The notes under the pieces were generated by a model. It made no database searches and was not told where the DNA came from. It was given only the letters and a program-made list of their open reading frames with translations. From Chitinophagaceae bacterium (GTDB lineage Bacteria > Bacteroidota > Bacteroidia > Chitinophagales > Chitinophagaceae), in contig JACSRW010000029.1 in NCBI GenBank assembly GCA_014879565.1, forward strand, positions 124,001 to 188,000: a DNA stretch of 64,000 nucleotides. The letters are read 5' to 3'. Positions 35,753 through 43,599 of the stretch are shown here, piece after piece. The position numbers and the translations under genes were made by a program. The first letter of the stretch is position 1; each line of letters begins with the position of its first letter.

Positions 35753-37717
35753 GTGAAAACGTTGATCCGATCCTTTTTATTAATACTGATAACCTGCTCC
35801 TGCGTGCAGGCACAGATTACCACACCCATTATCAAAGCCAACTTCGGCGTAGATGCGGATTTACGTTCCAATTTCTTTAATAACCTTGTTCAATCCGGAA
35901 ACGATGACTGGTTCTGGCTGCCCGGTACACCCGGTCCCGGTCAGTTTGTAATAGACACCAGTGGAACAGCTGCCCTGCTGGCAGGTTATACTGCTAATCC
36001 GGACAACCGGAAACTGCCCTTTTACAAGAGCATGCGTTTCCCTGCCTATTCCGTGGTTAATAACCGCCTTCTGGTGGATGCCTATTTTGTACGGGATTAT
36101 CACGGAGATGACTCTACCATTTTTGCCTCCGGTTCCAATAAGAACGGGATGAGCCCGGCCGACTGGACCTGTCCTGTCTCCCAGTCCATCCCGGATAAGA
36201 ATGAAATACTGGATATGATGATCCATGTCCGGAAAGCGGGTCCTAATATCACCGACTCCATGTGGCTTTTTGGTGGTATTTCCATCGAGAATACAACCGG
36301 AAACCGCTATTTCGATTTTGAAATGTACCAGACGGATATTTATTATGACCGCGCCAGCCGCCGTTTTTATAATTACGGTCCGGATGCAGGCCATACCCGC
36401 TGGCAGTTTGATGCCTCGGGTAATATGGTGGCACCCGGCGATATCATCCTTACTGCTGAGTACAGCAGTTCCGCGCTGACCAATGTGGAAGCAAGGATCT
36501 GGATTGACAAAGCGGACCTTGCCACTGTAATACCTGCCGGCTTCAACTGGACAGGCAGTTTTGACGGGGCCAGCAGCAGTTCGCAGTATGGCTATGCCGG
36601 CATCCAACCCAAAACAGCCGGCGCCTTTTATACAGGATTGCAAAGTGTCAATAATGCATGGGCCGGTCCCTTCTCCCTGGTACTGGGAAATAATTCAGTG
36701 GTGACAACCTATACTGCCCGTCAGTTCATGGAATTTTCTGTCAACCTGACCAAACTTGGACTTGACCAGTCACAGATTTTCGGAGGAGATGATTGCCTGA
36801 TGCCTTTCCGAAGGGTGATTGTAAAAACCAGAGCCTCCACTTCCTTTACGGCCGAACTGAAAGATTTTGTAGCCCCCTTTGACTTCTTTATCGCTCCCAG
36901 GGCCGAAGTGGAAACCGCTACTCCCATGATCTGTGATACCGGCAGTCTGAGTAATCTCTATGTGATGAACCCGATCCCTACATCGGTGTATGAGTGGAGT
37001 ACACCCGACGGGCATTTTGTCGGGATTAATACCGGCCCCTCCGTGTTTGTTGATACACCCGGCACCTATATCGTTACCCAATACCTGCAGTCAGGATGTG
37101 CGCCTTATGCGACAGATACCATAGTGGTAGGACGCCTCCCGGATTGTAATGTACTGGCCAATAATCTCTTTGATTTTCGTGGCACGAGAACCGCGGATAA
37201 AGTGCAACTGTACTGGAAAGTCATGGAAAACCGGCTGATCCGTTCCTTTATTATTGAAAGAAGTACAGATGGCCGGGATTTTAGCCCGGTGGCTTACCTG
37301 CAGGCAAAACCAGCTACTGGCGGAATTACCGCCTATTCTATGGATGAGGCAATTGAAGGCGAAATGCCAGACCTCTTTTACCGGATCCGTTACCTGATGT
37401 CCGGTGAACAGGAAAAGCTCAGCCCCGTGGTTCATCTTACTCAGCATCTCCCTGATGCCGGGAAACTTCTTCGGGTCACGCCTAATCCGACCTATGGTTC
37501 TCTTCACCTGCAGGTAACGGCAGCGGCGGCCGAGAAAGCTGTTTTACGTATATTTGATCCGGCCGGCCGGATTATTTACCAGGCAAACATACTGTTGCAA
37601 AAAGGCGCGAATACCGTATCCCTCAGCATGCCGCCAGGAGCCCGTACAGGAATGTATCAGCTGGTACTGACCATGCAAAACAAAACATCGGCGGAAAAAA
37701 TTCTCTACCTGAAATAA
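35753..37717 (+). CDS. T9SS cargo protein of unknown function
   Basis: A 654-residue secreted protein starting with GTG at 35753. The signal peptide is MKTLIRSFLLILITCSCVQAQ. Residues 22-390 form a beta-rich region of unknown function with aromatic stretches (GNDDWFWLPGTPGPGQFV). Residues 395-460 resemble a PKD/Ig-like module (SVYEWSTPDGHFVGINTGPS). An FN3-like module (VQLYWKVMENRLIRSFIIERS) and a type A sorting domain (LRVTPNPTYGSLHL to ILYLK) follow. It is the last gene of the cargo island. The GTG is preferred because it opens the signal peptide directly. Confidence 0.87.
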   Translation: MKTLIRSFLLILITCSCVQAQITTPIIKANFGVDADLRSNFFNNLVQSGNDDWFWLPGTPGPGQFVIDTSGTAALLAGYTANPDNRKLPFYKSMRFPAYSVVNNRLLVDAYFVRDYHGDDSTIFASGSNKNGMSPADWTCPVSQSIPDKNEILDMMIHVRKAGPNITDSMWLFGGISIENTTGNRYFDFEMYQTDIYYDRASRRFYNYGPDAGHTRWQFDASGNMVAPGDIILTAEYSSSALTNVEARIWIDKADLATVIPAGFNWTGSFDGASSSSQYGYAGIQPKTAGAFYTGLQSVNNAWAGPFSLVLGNNSVVTTYTARQFMEFSVNLTKLGLDQSQIFGGDDCLMPFRRVIVKTRASTSFTAELKDFVAPFDFFIAPRAEVETATPMICDTGSLSNLYVMNPIPTSVYEWSTPDGHFVGINTGPSVFVDTPGTYIVTQYLQSGCAPYATDTIVVGRLPDCNVLANNLFDFRGTRTADKVQLYWKVMENRLIRSFIIERSTDGRDFSPVAYLQAKPATGGITAYSMDEAIEGEMPDLFYRIRYLMSGEQEKLSPVVHLTQHLPDAGKLLRVTPNPTYGSLHLQVTAAAAEKAVLRIFDPAGRIIYQANILLQKGANTVSLSMPPGARTGMYQLVLTMQNKTSAEKILYLK

Positions 37718-37784
37718 TACCTCATTACAAGCGCTTCATTCTTCTGCAGAAGGCCCTTTCCCGGATTTCCGGTTACTTTGCAGC

Positions 37785-38537
37785 ATGTACACCCTGAAAA
37801 AATCGCTGGGGCAACATTTTCTGCGTGATGAGAATATCTGCCGCAAAATCGTGGAGGCCCTCCGGGAGCAGCCTTTTCAGCAATTGCTGGAAGTAGGCCC
37901 GGGAGGAGGGGCTTTGACCAAATACCTGCTGGAATTGCCCGGTACCGATTTTAAAGCAGTGGAACTGGACCTGGAAAAAGTGGATTTTCTTGAACAGCAG
38001 TATCCGCAGATAAAAGGCCGGCTGCTGCACCAGAGTTTCCTGGATATGGATCCGCCTTTCAGCGGGCCCTTTACCATTGTCGGGAATTTTCCTTACAACA
38101 TTTCCACCCAGATTCTGTTTAAAATACTGGACTGGCGCGATCAGGTGGAAGCCATGACCGGGATGTTTCAGAAAGAAGTGGCTCAACGCGTGGCGGCATC
38201 GGCCGGTAATAAAACCTATGGTGTGCTGAGTGTACTGGTTCAGGCTTTCTTTGATGTGGAATACCTCTTTGATGTCAGTGAGTTATGCTTTAATCCCCCG
38301 CCAAAAGTCAAAAGCGGGGTGATCCGTCTGCTGCCGGGAAAAAACAAACCGGCGATACCCGATGAAAAAAAATTCTTCCTTTTGGTTAAAACAGCGTTTA
38401 ACCAGCGCCGGAAAACCCTGCGAAATGCAGTAAAATCTCTCTTTGATGCAGCAATATTGGAGGAAGAACTGTTTAATAAAAGGGCCGAACAACTGACGGT
38501 TGAACAATTCGCTGCCCTGGTTTGTAAAATGAAATGA
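37785..38537 (+). CDS. rsmA: 16S rRNA (adenine(1518)-N6/adenine(1519)-N6)-dimethyltransferase
   Basis: RsmA (KsgA) dimethylates two adjacent adenines in the 3' terminal hairpin of 16S rRNA. The 250-residue protein begins MYTLKKSLGQHFLRDENIC, the typical opening. It has the SAM-binding LEVGPGGGALTKYLL and the catalytic NFPYNIST motif (N-F/L-P-Y). The C-terminal helical domain contains FNQRRKTLRNAVKSL. The stop codon overlaps the ATG of the next gene by 4 bases (ATGA), so the dehydrogenase is translationally coupled to it. Confidence 0.97.
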   Translation: MYTLKKSLGQHFLRDENICRKIVEALREQPFQQLLEVGPGGGALTKYLLELPGTDFKAVELDLEKVDFLEQQYPQIKGRLLHQSFLDMDPPFSGPFTIVGNFPYNISTQILFKILDWRDQVEAMTGMFQKEVAQRVAASAGNKTYGVLSVLVQAFFDVEYLFDVSELCFNPPPKVKSGVIRLLPGKNKPAIPDEKKFFLLVKTAFNQRRKTLRNAVKSLFDAAILEEELFNKRAEQLTVEQFAALVCKMK

Positions 38538-39466
38538 AAAAAGTAATTATAACCGGTAAGGCACATCCTTACCTGGAAGAAGAACTGAAGCGAAGGGGGT
38601 ATACGGTAAATTATTCACCGGAGATCAGCTATGAGGAACTGGTAACGGAAATCGGAGAGCTGAGCGGACTGGTGGTCACCACAAGAATTCCGGTAAACAG
38701 GCAACTGCTTGAAAAAGCCAGCCGATTAGAATGGATCGGGAGACTGGGCAGCGGGCTGGAACTGATAGATCTTTCTTATGCAGCAACAAAGAACATCCGT
38801 TGTGTCAGCAGTCCGGAGGGAAATTGTAACGCAGTAGCGGAACATGCCCTGGGTATGCTGCTCAGCCTGCTGAACCATTACTGTTCCGCCCGGGAAGAAA
38901 TACGGAAAGGATTCTGGAAAAGAGTGGAAAATACCGGTACAGAACTATCTGGTAAAACAGTGGGAATCATCGGGTATGGCCATACCGGCAGCAGTTTTGC
39001 CCGGTTGTTGGAACCCTTTGGTGTGACTGTGCTGGCCTATGATAAATACAAATATGGCTTTGGAAAAGGATATATAAAAGAGGCAGGACCTGAACAAATT
39101 GCCCGCTATTCGGATGTGGTCAGTTTTCATGTACCCCTCACGGATGAAACCCGGGAAATGGCAGATGAAAACTTTTTCAATTCCCTGCAAAAAAGACCCG
39201 TTTTGCTGAACACATCCAGGGGTAAAGTGGTGAAGACCAGCGCCCTGATCCGGGCCCTGCGGGAAAACAGGATTGCCGGCGCCGCCCTCGATGTACTGCC
39301 CAATGAGAACCTGGATAGTTTTTCTGCGGAGGAAAAAGAAGAACTTAACTGGTTGCTGGACAGACCAGATGTGCTGATTACCCCCCATATTGCGGGCTAC
39401 AGTCACGAAGCAACCTTTAAAATGGCATCCGTATTGCTGGAAAAACTGAAACTGAACGGAAACTGA
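38534..39466 (+). CDS. D-2-hydroxyacid dehydrogenase (phosphoglycerate dehydrogenase-like)
   Basis: A 310-residue NAD-dependent dehydrogenase. The Rossmann domain carries TVGIIGYGHTGSSFARLLEPFG, and a later motif is LLNTSRGKVVKTSALIRAL. The catalytic residues are visible: Arg in NTSRGK, Glu near PNENLD and His in ITPHIAGYSHEA. It lacks the C-terminal ACT domain of long SerA enzymes, so serine synthesis is only one option; glyoxylate or hydroxypyruvate reduction is another. It overlaps rsmA by 4 bases. Confidence 0.9.
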   Translation: MKKVIITGKAHPYLEEELKRRGYTVNYSPEISYEELVTEIGELSGLVVTTRIPVNRQLLEKASRLEWIGRLGSGLELIDLSYAATKNIRCVSSPEGNCNAVAEHALGMLLSLLNHYCSAREEIRKGFWKRVENTGTELSGKTVGIIGYGHTGSSFARLLEPFGVTVLAYDKYKYGFGKGYIKEAGPEQIARYSDVVSFHVPLTDETREMADENFFNSLQKRPVLLNTSRGKVVKTSALIRALRENRIAGAALDVLPNENLDSFSAEEKEELNWLLDRPDVLITPHIAGYSHEATFKMASVLLEKLKLNGN

Positions 39467-39514
39467 TTTTTCTGTTTTTAATCCGCCCTTCAATATAAAT
39501 TGCATCAGCTATTC

Positions 39515-39967
39515 ATGAAAAAGGGTTTACTTATTTGTTTCAGCACTGTGCTTTTGCTTTTCCTGGTTTCCTGCCGGAAAAACCTGGAGAACCGGATGAC
39601 AGGCACCTGGAAACTGACTTCTTCCTACAAGAAGATCAGTACCGGCGTGTCTGAAACCCTGACGGGTTATGAGGCAGGTTATTTCCGGCTGGAAAATGAC
39701 GGAAGGGCTTATTATATTGAAGGGGCCGATTCCATGACCGGAACCTGGAAAACGGATAAGCAGTATAAAGGCTATTATAATAACAATACCGGCTTCTGGG
39801 AAACCCGCCATATGCGCTTCCTGCAACTCAACTTATACAATGACAGCCGCTTCCGTCCTATTGAATGGCGCTTTGATGATTTTTTTCTCCGGCAGGACGG
39901 AAACAGCTTCCGGGGAGAACAATACGCGCTGGGTTACGACCGCTATTATGAGTTCAGAAGATATTGA
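39515..39967 (+). CDS. Lipocalin-like lipoprotein of unknown function
   Basis: A 150-residue putative lipoprotein. ATG 39515 (MKKGLLICFSTVLLLFLVSCRKN) gives a lipobox LVSC with the lipidated Cys at residue 20; an in-frame TTG 5 codons upstream is less likely. The mature part begins LENRMTGTWKLTSSY and contains ADSMTGTWKTD, a pattern seen in small Bacteroidota lipocalin-like lipoproteins (MTGTWKL). It is probably anchored in the outer membrane facing the periplasm. Its role is unknown. It is followed by the greA promoter. Confidence 0.8.
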   Translation: MKKGLLICFSTVLLLFLVSCRKNLENRMTGTWKLTSSYKKISTGVSETLTGYEAGYFRLENDGRAYYIEGADSMTGTWKTDKQYKGYYNNNTGFWETRHMRFLQLNLYNDSRFRPIEWRFDDFFLRQDGNSFRGEQYALGYDRYYEFRRY

Positions 39968-40012
39968 TTGTTAAAATTTTAGCAAGCAGTTTTCCGGTTT
40001 AAAAACTTTTTA

Positions 40013-40020
40013 TACCTTTG
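40013..40020 (+). promoter_or_regulatory. Bacteroidota -7 promoter element of greA
   Basis: TACCTTTG matches TAnnTTTG exactly. A start of transcription about 6-8 bases downstream would put the first base only a few nucleotides before the leader hairpin at 40032. Confidence 0.65.
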
Positions 40021-40031
40021 TGCTTCATATG

Positions 40032-40079
40032 CAACGCTTCAGTCTAATACACTGGGGCGTTGTTATTTTTTTGTTTTTT
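40032..40079 (+). promoter_or_regulatory. Attenuator-like hairpin and U-tract in the greA leader
   Basis: CAACGCTTCAGT (40032-40043) pairs with ACTGGGGCGTTG (40051-40062): a 12-bp stem with two G-U pairs and a 7-base loop. It is followed by TTA, seven T, G and six T. This is a canonical intrinsic terminator placed between the promoter and the greA start codon at 40095, so most transcripts could stop there unless readthrough is allowed. Confidence 0.75.
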
Positions 40080-40094
40080 ATCAAAGGAGAAACT

Positions 40095-40568
40095 ATGAGT
40101 TCAGTACAGTATGTGACCAGGGAAACCCTGGAACAGATGAAGGCCGAACTGCAGCGGATGAAAGCGGTTGACCGTCCCGCTGCCAGCAGAGCGATTGCCG
40201 AAGCCAGAGAAAAAGGCGACCTGAAAGAAAATGCCGAGTACGATGCCGCCAAAGAGGCCCAGGGTATCCTGGAGGCCAAAATTGCCGCCATGGAAGGGGC
40301 CCTGGCCAATGTGCGGGTGCTGGATGAGTCCAATATTGATACCAGTAAAGTATCAATCCTGACCAAGGTGACCCTGACAAACCTGAATACAAAAAAACAG
40401 GTCACTTATAAAATTGTGAGTGAAAAAGAAGCCGATCTGAAAGCCGGCAAAATCTCCGTGACATCCCCTATCGGAAAGGGAATACTGGGCAAAACCGTTG
40501 GTGAAACTGCTGAGGTGCAGGCGCCGGCCGGCATGCTGAAATTCCGGATTGAAGATATTACGGCCTGA
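40095..40568 (+). CDS. greA: Transcription elongation factor GreA
   Basis: GreA rescues backtracked RNA polymerase by stimulating transcript cleavage. The 157-residue protein starts at ATG 40095 (MSSVQYVTRETLEQMKAEL), which is preceded by AAAGGAGA, one of the few strong Shine-Dalgarno-like sites in this window. The frame is open upstream only because it crosses the leader terminator. The N-terminal coiled coil carries the acidic tip (KGDLKENAEYDAAKE) that enters the secondary channel. The C-terminal FKBP-like domain contains VTSPIGKGILGKTVGE. It has its own promoter, leader attenuator and 3' terminator. Confidence 0.97.
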   Translation: MSSVQYVTRETLEQMKAELQRMKAVDRPAASRAIAEAREKGDLKENAEYDAAKEAQGILEAKIAAMEGALANVRVLDESNIDTSKVSILTKVTLTNLNTKKQVTYKIVSEKEADLKAGKISVTSPIGKGILGKTVGETAEVQAPAGMLKFRIEDITA

Positions 40569-40593
40569 TCTTTTCTAAAAGGTAAAAAATTGG

Positions 40594-40622
40594 AAAGTCT
40601 TCGCCTTCGCGAAGACTTTTTT
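40594..40622 (+). terminator. Intrinsic terminator after greA
   Basis: An 11-bp perfect stem (AAAGTCTTCGC at 40594-40604 with GCGAAGACTTT at 40609-40619), loop CTTC, and a run of T. Confidence 0.88.
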
Positions 40623-40723
40623 CATAAAAGAAAGTAGCTTTAACTGCGCCCGTCTCCGCGGAGGTAAGATGGGTGTGACAACTTTTCAACGCATCAATTT
40701 TTTAACCTGTCAACTTTCATCAT

Positions 40724-41113
40724 ATGACTATATTTTCAAAAATAATCGCCGGAGAAATTCCTGCTTACAAAATAGCGGAGAACGATCAATTCTTTGCTTT
40801 TCTCGACATCTTCCCCCTGCGTGAGGGGCATGTACTGGTAGTGCCTAAAACGGAAGTGGATAATCTTTTTGACCTGCCCGCCGCTTACCTGCAGGAGATG
40901 CTCGTCTTTGCGCAACCCATCGCCAAGGCCATTGAAAAATCTTTTGACTGTAACCGCTGCGGGATCAGTGTGATCGGACTGGAAGTGCCGCATGCGCATA
41001 TGCACCTTATACCGATTAACTCGGCCAATGACCTGAACTTCAATCAGCCTAAACCACAGGGTACGGCAGCGCAGCTGAAGAGCGTGCAGGAGAGGATATT
41101 GGCGAATTTGTGA
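40724..41113 (+). CDS. HIT family protein (histidine triad hydrolase)
   Basis: A 129-residue HIT protein of the HinT/Hit branch. The triad HAHMHLIP (His90, His92, His94) is intact, with the upstream FLDIFPLREGHVLVVPK typical of the family. These enzymes hydrolyse adenosine phosphoramidates and related nucleotides. The gene is convergent with ruvC, 30 bases apart, and no terminator is visible between them. Confidence 0.95.
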   Translation: MTIFSKIIAGEIPAYKIAENDQFFAFLDIFPLREGHVLVVPKTEVDNLFDLPAAYLQEMLVFAQPIAKAIEKSFDCNRCGISVIGLEVPHAHMHLIPINSANDLNFNQPKPQGTAAQLKSVQERILANL

Positions 41114-41142
41114 TGTAATTGGTAAGTTGTAAGTGGGGGAGA

Positions 41143-41709
41143 TTACTTGCGGACGATTCGTCCGGGATTTTTTTTGAGAAAGTCTTCCCAGCCTTTTAAA
41201 CCCTTGCCTGCGGCACCCGTTACGGAAGATATCTGGTAATGATGACAAAGGGCCACAGCGAGTGCATCGGTGGCATCGAGGTATTTCGGGCTGTCTTTAA
41301 AAGAAAGAAGGGTCTGGAGCATTTTCATCACCTGCTCTTTATCCGCATTGCCGTTACCGGTTACGGACTGTTTAACTTTTTTGGGAGAGTATTCCGTGAC
41401 TTCCAGTCCGTGCCGCATTGCCGCCGCGATGGCCACACCCTGTGCCCTTCCGAGTTTCAGCATACTCTGTACATTTTTTCCAAAGAAGGGGGCTTCAATC
41501 GCAAAATCGGTGGGTTTATACTGCGTGATCAGTCCGCTGACCGTATTAAAGATCAGTTGCAGCCGCTTATAACCATCTTTGATTTTTCCGGGCTTGAGCA
41601 CTCCCAGGTCCAGCAGGGATACATCCCGGCCGGTCACTTTCACCAGTCCGTAACCCATTACGAGTGTACCGGGGTCTATTCCCAGGATTATTTTGGAAGT
41701 CTTTTCCAG
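41143..41709 (-). CDS. ruvC: Crossover junction endodeoxyribonuclease RuvC, probable non-ATG start
   Basis: RuvC resolves Holliday junctions with RuvAB. The first catalytic Asp is in ILGIDPGTLVMGYG; further acidic motifs are in FAIEAPFFGKN and DATDALAVALCHH. The open frame extends to ATG codons at 41781 and 41778, which would add 24 non-conserved residues. On the minus strand an exact TAnnTTTG element (41762-41755) lies inside that extension, so transcription should begin near 41748, after those ATGs. The best remaining start is CTG at 41709 (residues M/L-EKTSKIILGIDPG), which gives 188 residues, the usual family length. If the promoter is not used, the start would be 41781. ruvB lies about 20 kb away. 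Confidence 0.9.
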   Translation of the reverse strand: MEKTSKIILGIDPGTLVMGYGLVKVTGRDVSLLDLGVLKPGKIKDGYKRLQLIFNTVSGLITQYKPTDFAIEAPFFGKNVQSMLKLGRAQGVAIAAAMRHGLEVTEYSPKKVKQSVTGNGNADKEQVMKMLQTLLSFKDSPKYLDATDALAVALCHHYQISSVTGAAGKGLKGWEDFLKKNPGRIVRK

Positions 41710-41734
41710 CGGGCAGTGTATTTTTACAAGATTA

Positions 41735-42742
41735 ATGAAGCTGTACCGAAATAGCAAAGGTAAGTGGCGGATCTTCATCAATTATGTGCTGGGGCCCGCC
41801 CTGTTTGCCTGGCTTTCCTGGTCTATTTACCGGGAAGTACAACGGCAGCCCGATCTGGCAGCTGCCTGGTTACAGGTAAAAAGTGCTTTGGGAAGCAGCC
41901 GGATTGTATGGTTGCTGGCCGTTTTTTTTCTGGCCGGTATGAACTGGGCCCTGGAAGCCATCAAGTGGCAATTGGCGGTGAAAGAAGTGCAGCCTGTATC
42001 TTTTTCAAGGGCTTTCCGGGCGGTATTGTCCGGTGTGTCTTTTTCTGTCAGTACTCCCAACCGGGTAGGCGAATACCTGGGCCGGGTATTATATATGGAT
42101 GAAGGAAACCGGCTCCGCACTATTGCGGTTACGATGGTGAGCAGCCTGAGCCAGTTACTGATTACTTTATTCATGGGACTTATCGGGCTGCTCTTTCTGA
42201 AGCAGGATATTGTCAGCAGCCAGCTGATCTCCGCTTTCTGGCTGCTGGGGCTTATCTGGGCGGTTACGGCCGTATTCCTTTTATTGCTGCTTTTTTATTT
42301 CAGGCTGGGCTGGCTGATAAGGATCACAGAAAAAATTTCCTTCTTTAACCGTTACCGTTACCTGGTGGAAGCGGTGGGAAAAACCGAAACCCCGGTCTTG
42401 GTCCGCATGCTTTTGCTTTCGGCAGGCCGTTACGCCGTGTTTCTGCTGCAATACTTCCTGCTCTACCAGTTTTTTGAAGTGAGAATAGATGCCTTAACGG
42501 TTTGCTGGACGGTCAGTGTGGGATTTCTCCTGATGGCGGCGATTCCGACAGTGGCGATTGCCGAACTGGGTATAAAGGGCAAAGTAGCCCTGCTGGTGAC
42601 AGGTATTTATAGCGCCAATAAGGCAGGGATAATTTTTGCCACGGCAGGTATCTGGTTTATTAACCTGGTCATACCGGCGGTTGCCGGCAGCCTGCTGATA
42701 CTGGGCTTACGCCGGTTCTTTAAAACCCCAGATCCTGTTTAG
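41735..42742 (+). CDS. Flippase-like membrane protein (lysylphosphatidylglycerol synthase TM region family)
   Basis: A 335-residue polytopic membrane protein. I chose ATG 41735 (MKLYRNSKGKWRIFINYVLG); an in-frame TTG 14 codons upstream is possible. It has about seven to eight helices and the family pattern SFSRAFRAVLSGVSFSVSTPNRVGEYLGRVLYM, which matches the transmembrane region of MprF-like and UPF0104 proteins. The catalytic aminoacyl-transfer domain of MprF is absent, so it is a stand-alone flippase-like protein. It ends with a 4-base overlap against the convergent MBL hydrolase gene, and its start overlaps the ruvC promoter region. Confidence 0.85.
   Translation: MKLYRNSKGKWRIFINYVLGPALFAWLSWSIYREVQRQPDLAAAWLQVKSALGSSRIVWLLAVFFLAGMNWALEAIKWQLAVKEVQPVSFSRAFRAVLSGVSFSVSTPNRVGEYLGRVLYMDEGNRLRTIAVTMVSSLSQLLITLFMGLIGLLFLKQDIVSSQLISAFWLLGLIWAVTAVFLLLLLFYFRLGWLIRITEKISFFNRYRYLVEAVGKTETPVLVRMLLLSAGRYAVFLLQYFLLYQFFEVRIDALTVCWTVSVGFLLMAAIPTVAIAELGIKGKVALLVTGIYSANKAGIIFATAGIWFINLVIPAVAGSLLILGLRRFFKTPDPV
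41755..41762 (-). promoter_or_regulatory. Bacteroidota -7 promoter element for ruvC
   Basis: On the minus strand this reads TACCTTTG, an exact match. It lies inside the open frame upstream of RuvC and argues against the ATG starts at 41778 and 41781. It overlaps the 5' part of the divergent flippase-like gene. Confidence 0.5.
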
Positions 42743-43599
42743 AGCTCCGACAGCTTAAAGAAACGGTCCGGCCGGATTCCTTTTTCCGTTTGTTTCAGGG
42801 TACAGCATTCATAGACCGGGTCATGTTCAAAGAAGAGAATATACTCACCGGTCAGCGCTTCCTGCAGAAAAGCCTTCTTCTCGTGCATGGTGGTCAGCGG
42901 GAACATATCATACCCCATTACATAAGGGATCGGAATATGCGCCTGGGAGGGCAGGAGATCTGCCATATAGACAATAGTTTTCCCTTTATACCGGATCTGC
43001 GGCAGCATCATTTTATCGGTATGCCCGTTTACAAAACGGATATCAATATTTTCTGTAAAGGCGGTGCTGGCCAGTTTTTGTGTATTGCCTTCGCTTATCG
43101 CCACCATTTCCAGCCGGCCGCTTTCCTGCATGGGCAGGATATTCTCTTTCAGGAAAGATGCTTTTTCACGGTCATTGGGATAAACGGCCCATTTCCAGTG
43201 CTCCTCATTGCTCCAGAAACGTGCGTGGCGGAAGGCCGGTACCAGTTTATCTCCTTCCCGTTTTATGGCACCGCCGCAGTGGTCAAAATGCAGATGAGTA
43301 AGGAATACATCGGTGATGTCATCGGGGGTAAATCCATGGGCTTTTAACGATTTTTCCAGGGTGTCATCCCCGTGCAGGTGATAATGGCTGAAAAACTTCG
43401 CGTCCTGTTTGTCTCCGTTACCTGTATCCACCAGGATCAGGCGGTTCCCGTCTTCTATCAGCAGGCAGCGCAGGGCCCAGGAGCAGAGATTGTTTTCATC
43501 AGCCGGATTGAGTTTATTCCAGATTGTTTTGGGTACCACGCCAAACATGGCCCCGCCATCGAGTTTAAAATAACCGGTATTGATCGTATAGAGGTTCAT
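42739..43599 (-). CDS. MBL fold metallo-hydrolase
   Basis: A 286-residue metallo-beta-lactamase-fold enzyme. The zinc motif THLHFDHCGG (HxHxDH) is followed by a later His in VNGHTDKMMLPQI, an Asp in VYMADLLPSQAHIP and a His near the C terminus (FFEHDPVYE). The layout is close to the lactonase/AttM-like branch of the family. No signal peptide. It overlaps the upstream MFS gene by 4 bases (both minus strand), so the two are co-transcribed; the transporter may move its substrate or product. Confidence 0.9.
   Translation of the reverse strand: MNLYTINTGYFKLDGGAMFGVVPKTIWNKLNPADENNLCSWALRCLLIEDGNRLILVDTGNGDKQDAKFFSHYHLHGDDTLEKSLKAHGFTPDDITDVFLTHLHFDHCGGAIKREGDKLVPAFRHARFWSNEEHWKWAVYPNDREKASFLKENILPMQESGRLEMVAISEGNTQKLASTAFTENIDIRFVNGHTDKMMLPQIRYKGKTIVYMADLLPSQAHIPIPYVMGYDMFPLTTMHEKKAFLQEALTGEYILFFEHDPVYECCTLKQTEKGIRPDRFFKLSEL

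Noticed and set aside
40020-40094. N-terminal extension of GreA from an upstream TTG
   Set aside because: It would be translated from the leader terminator; the ATG at 40095 has a strong ribosome-binding site and matches the family's N terminus.
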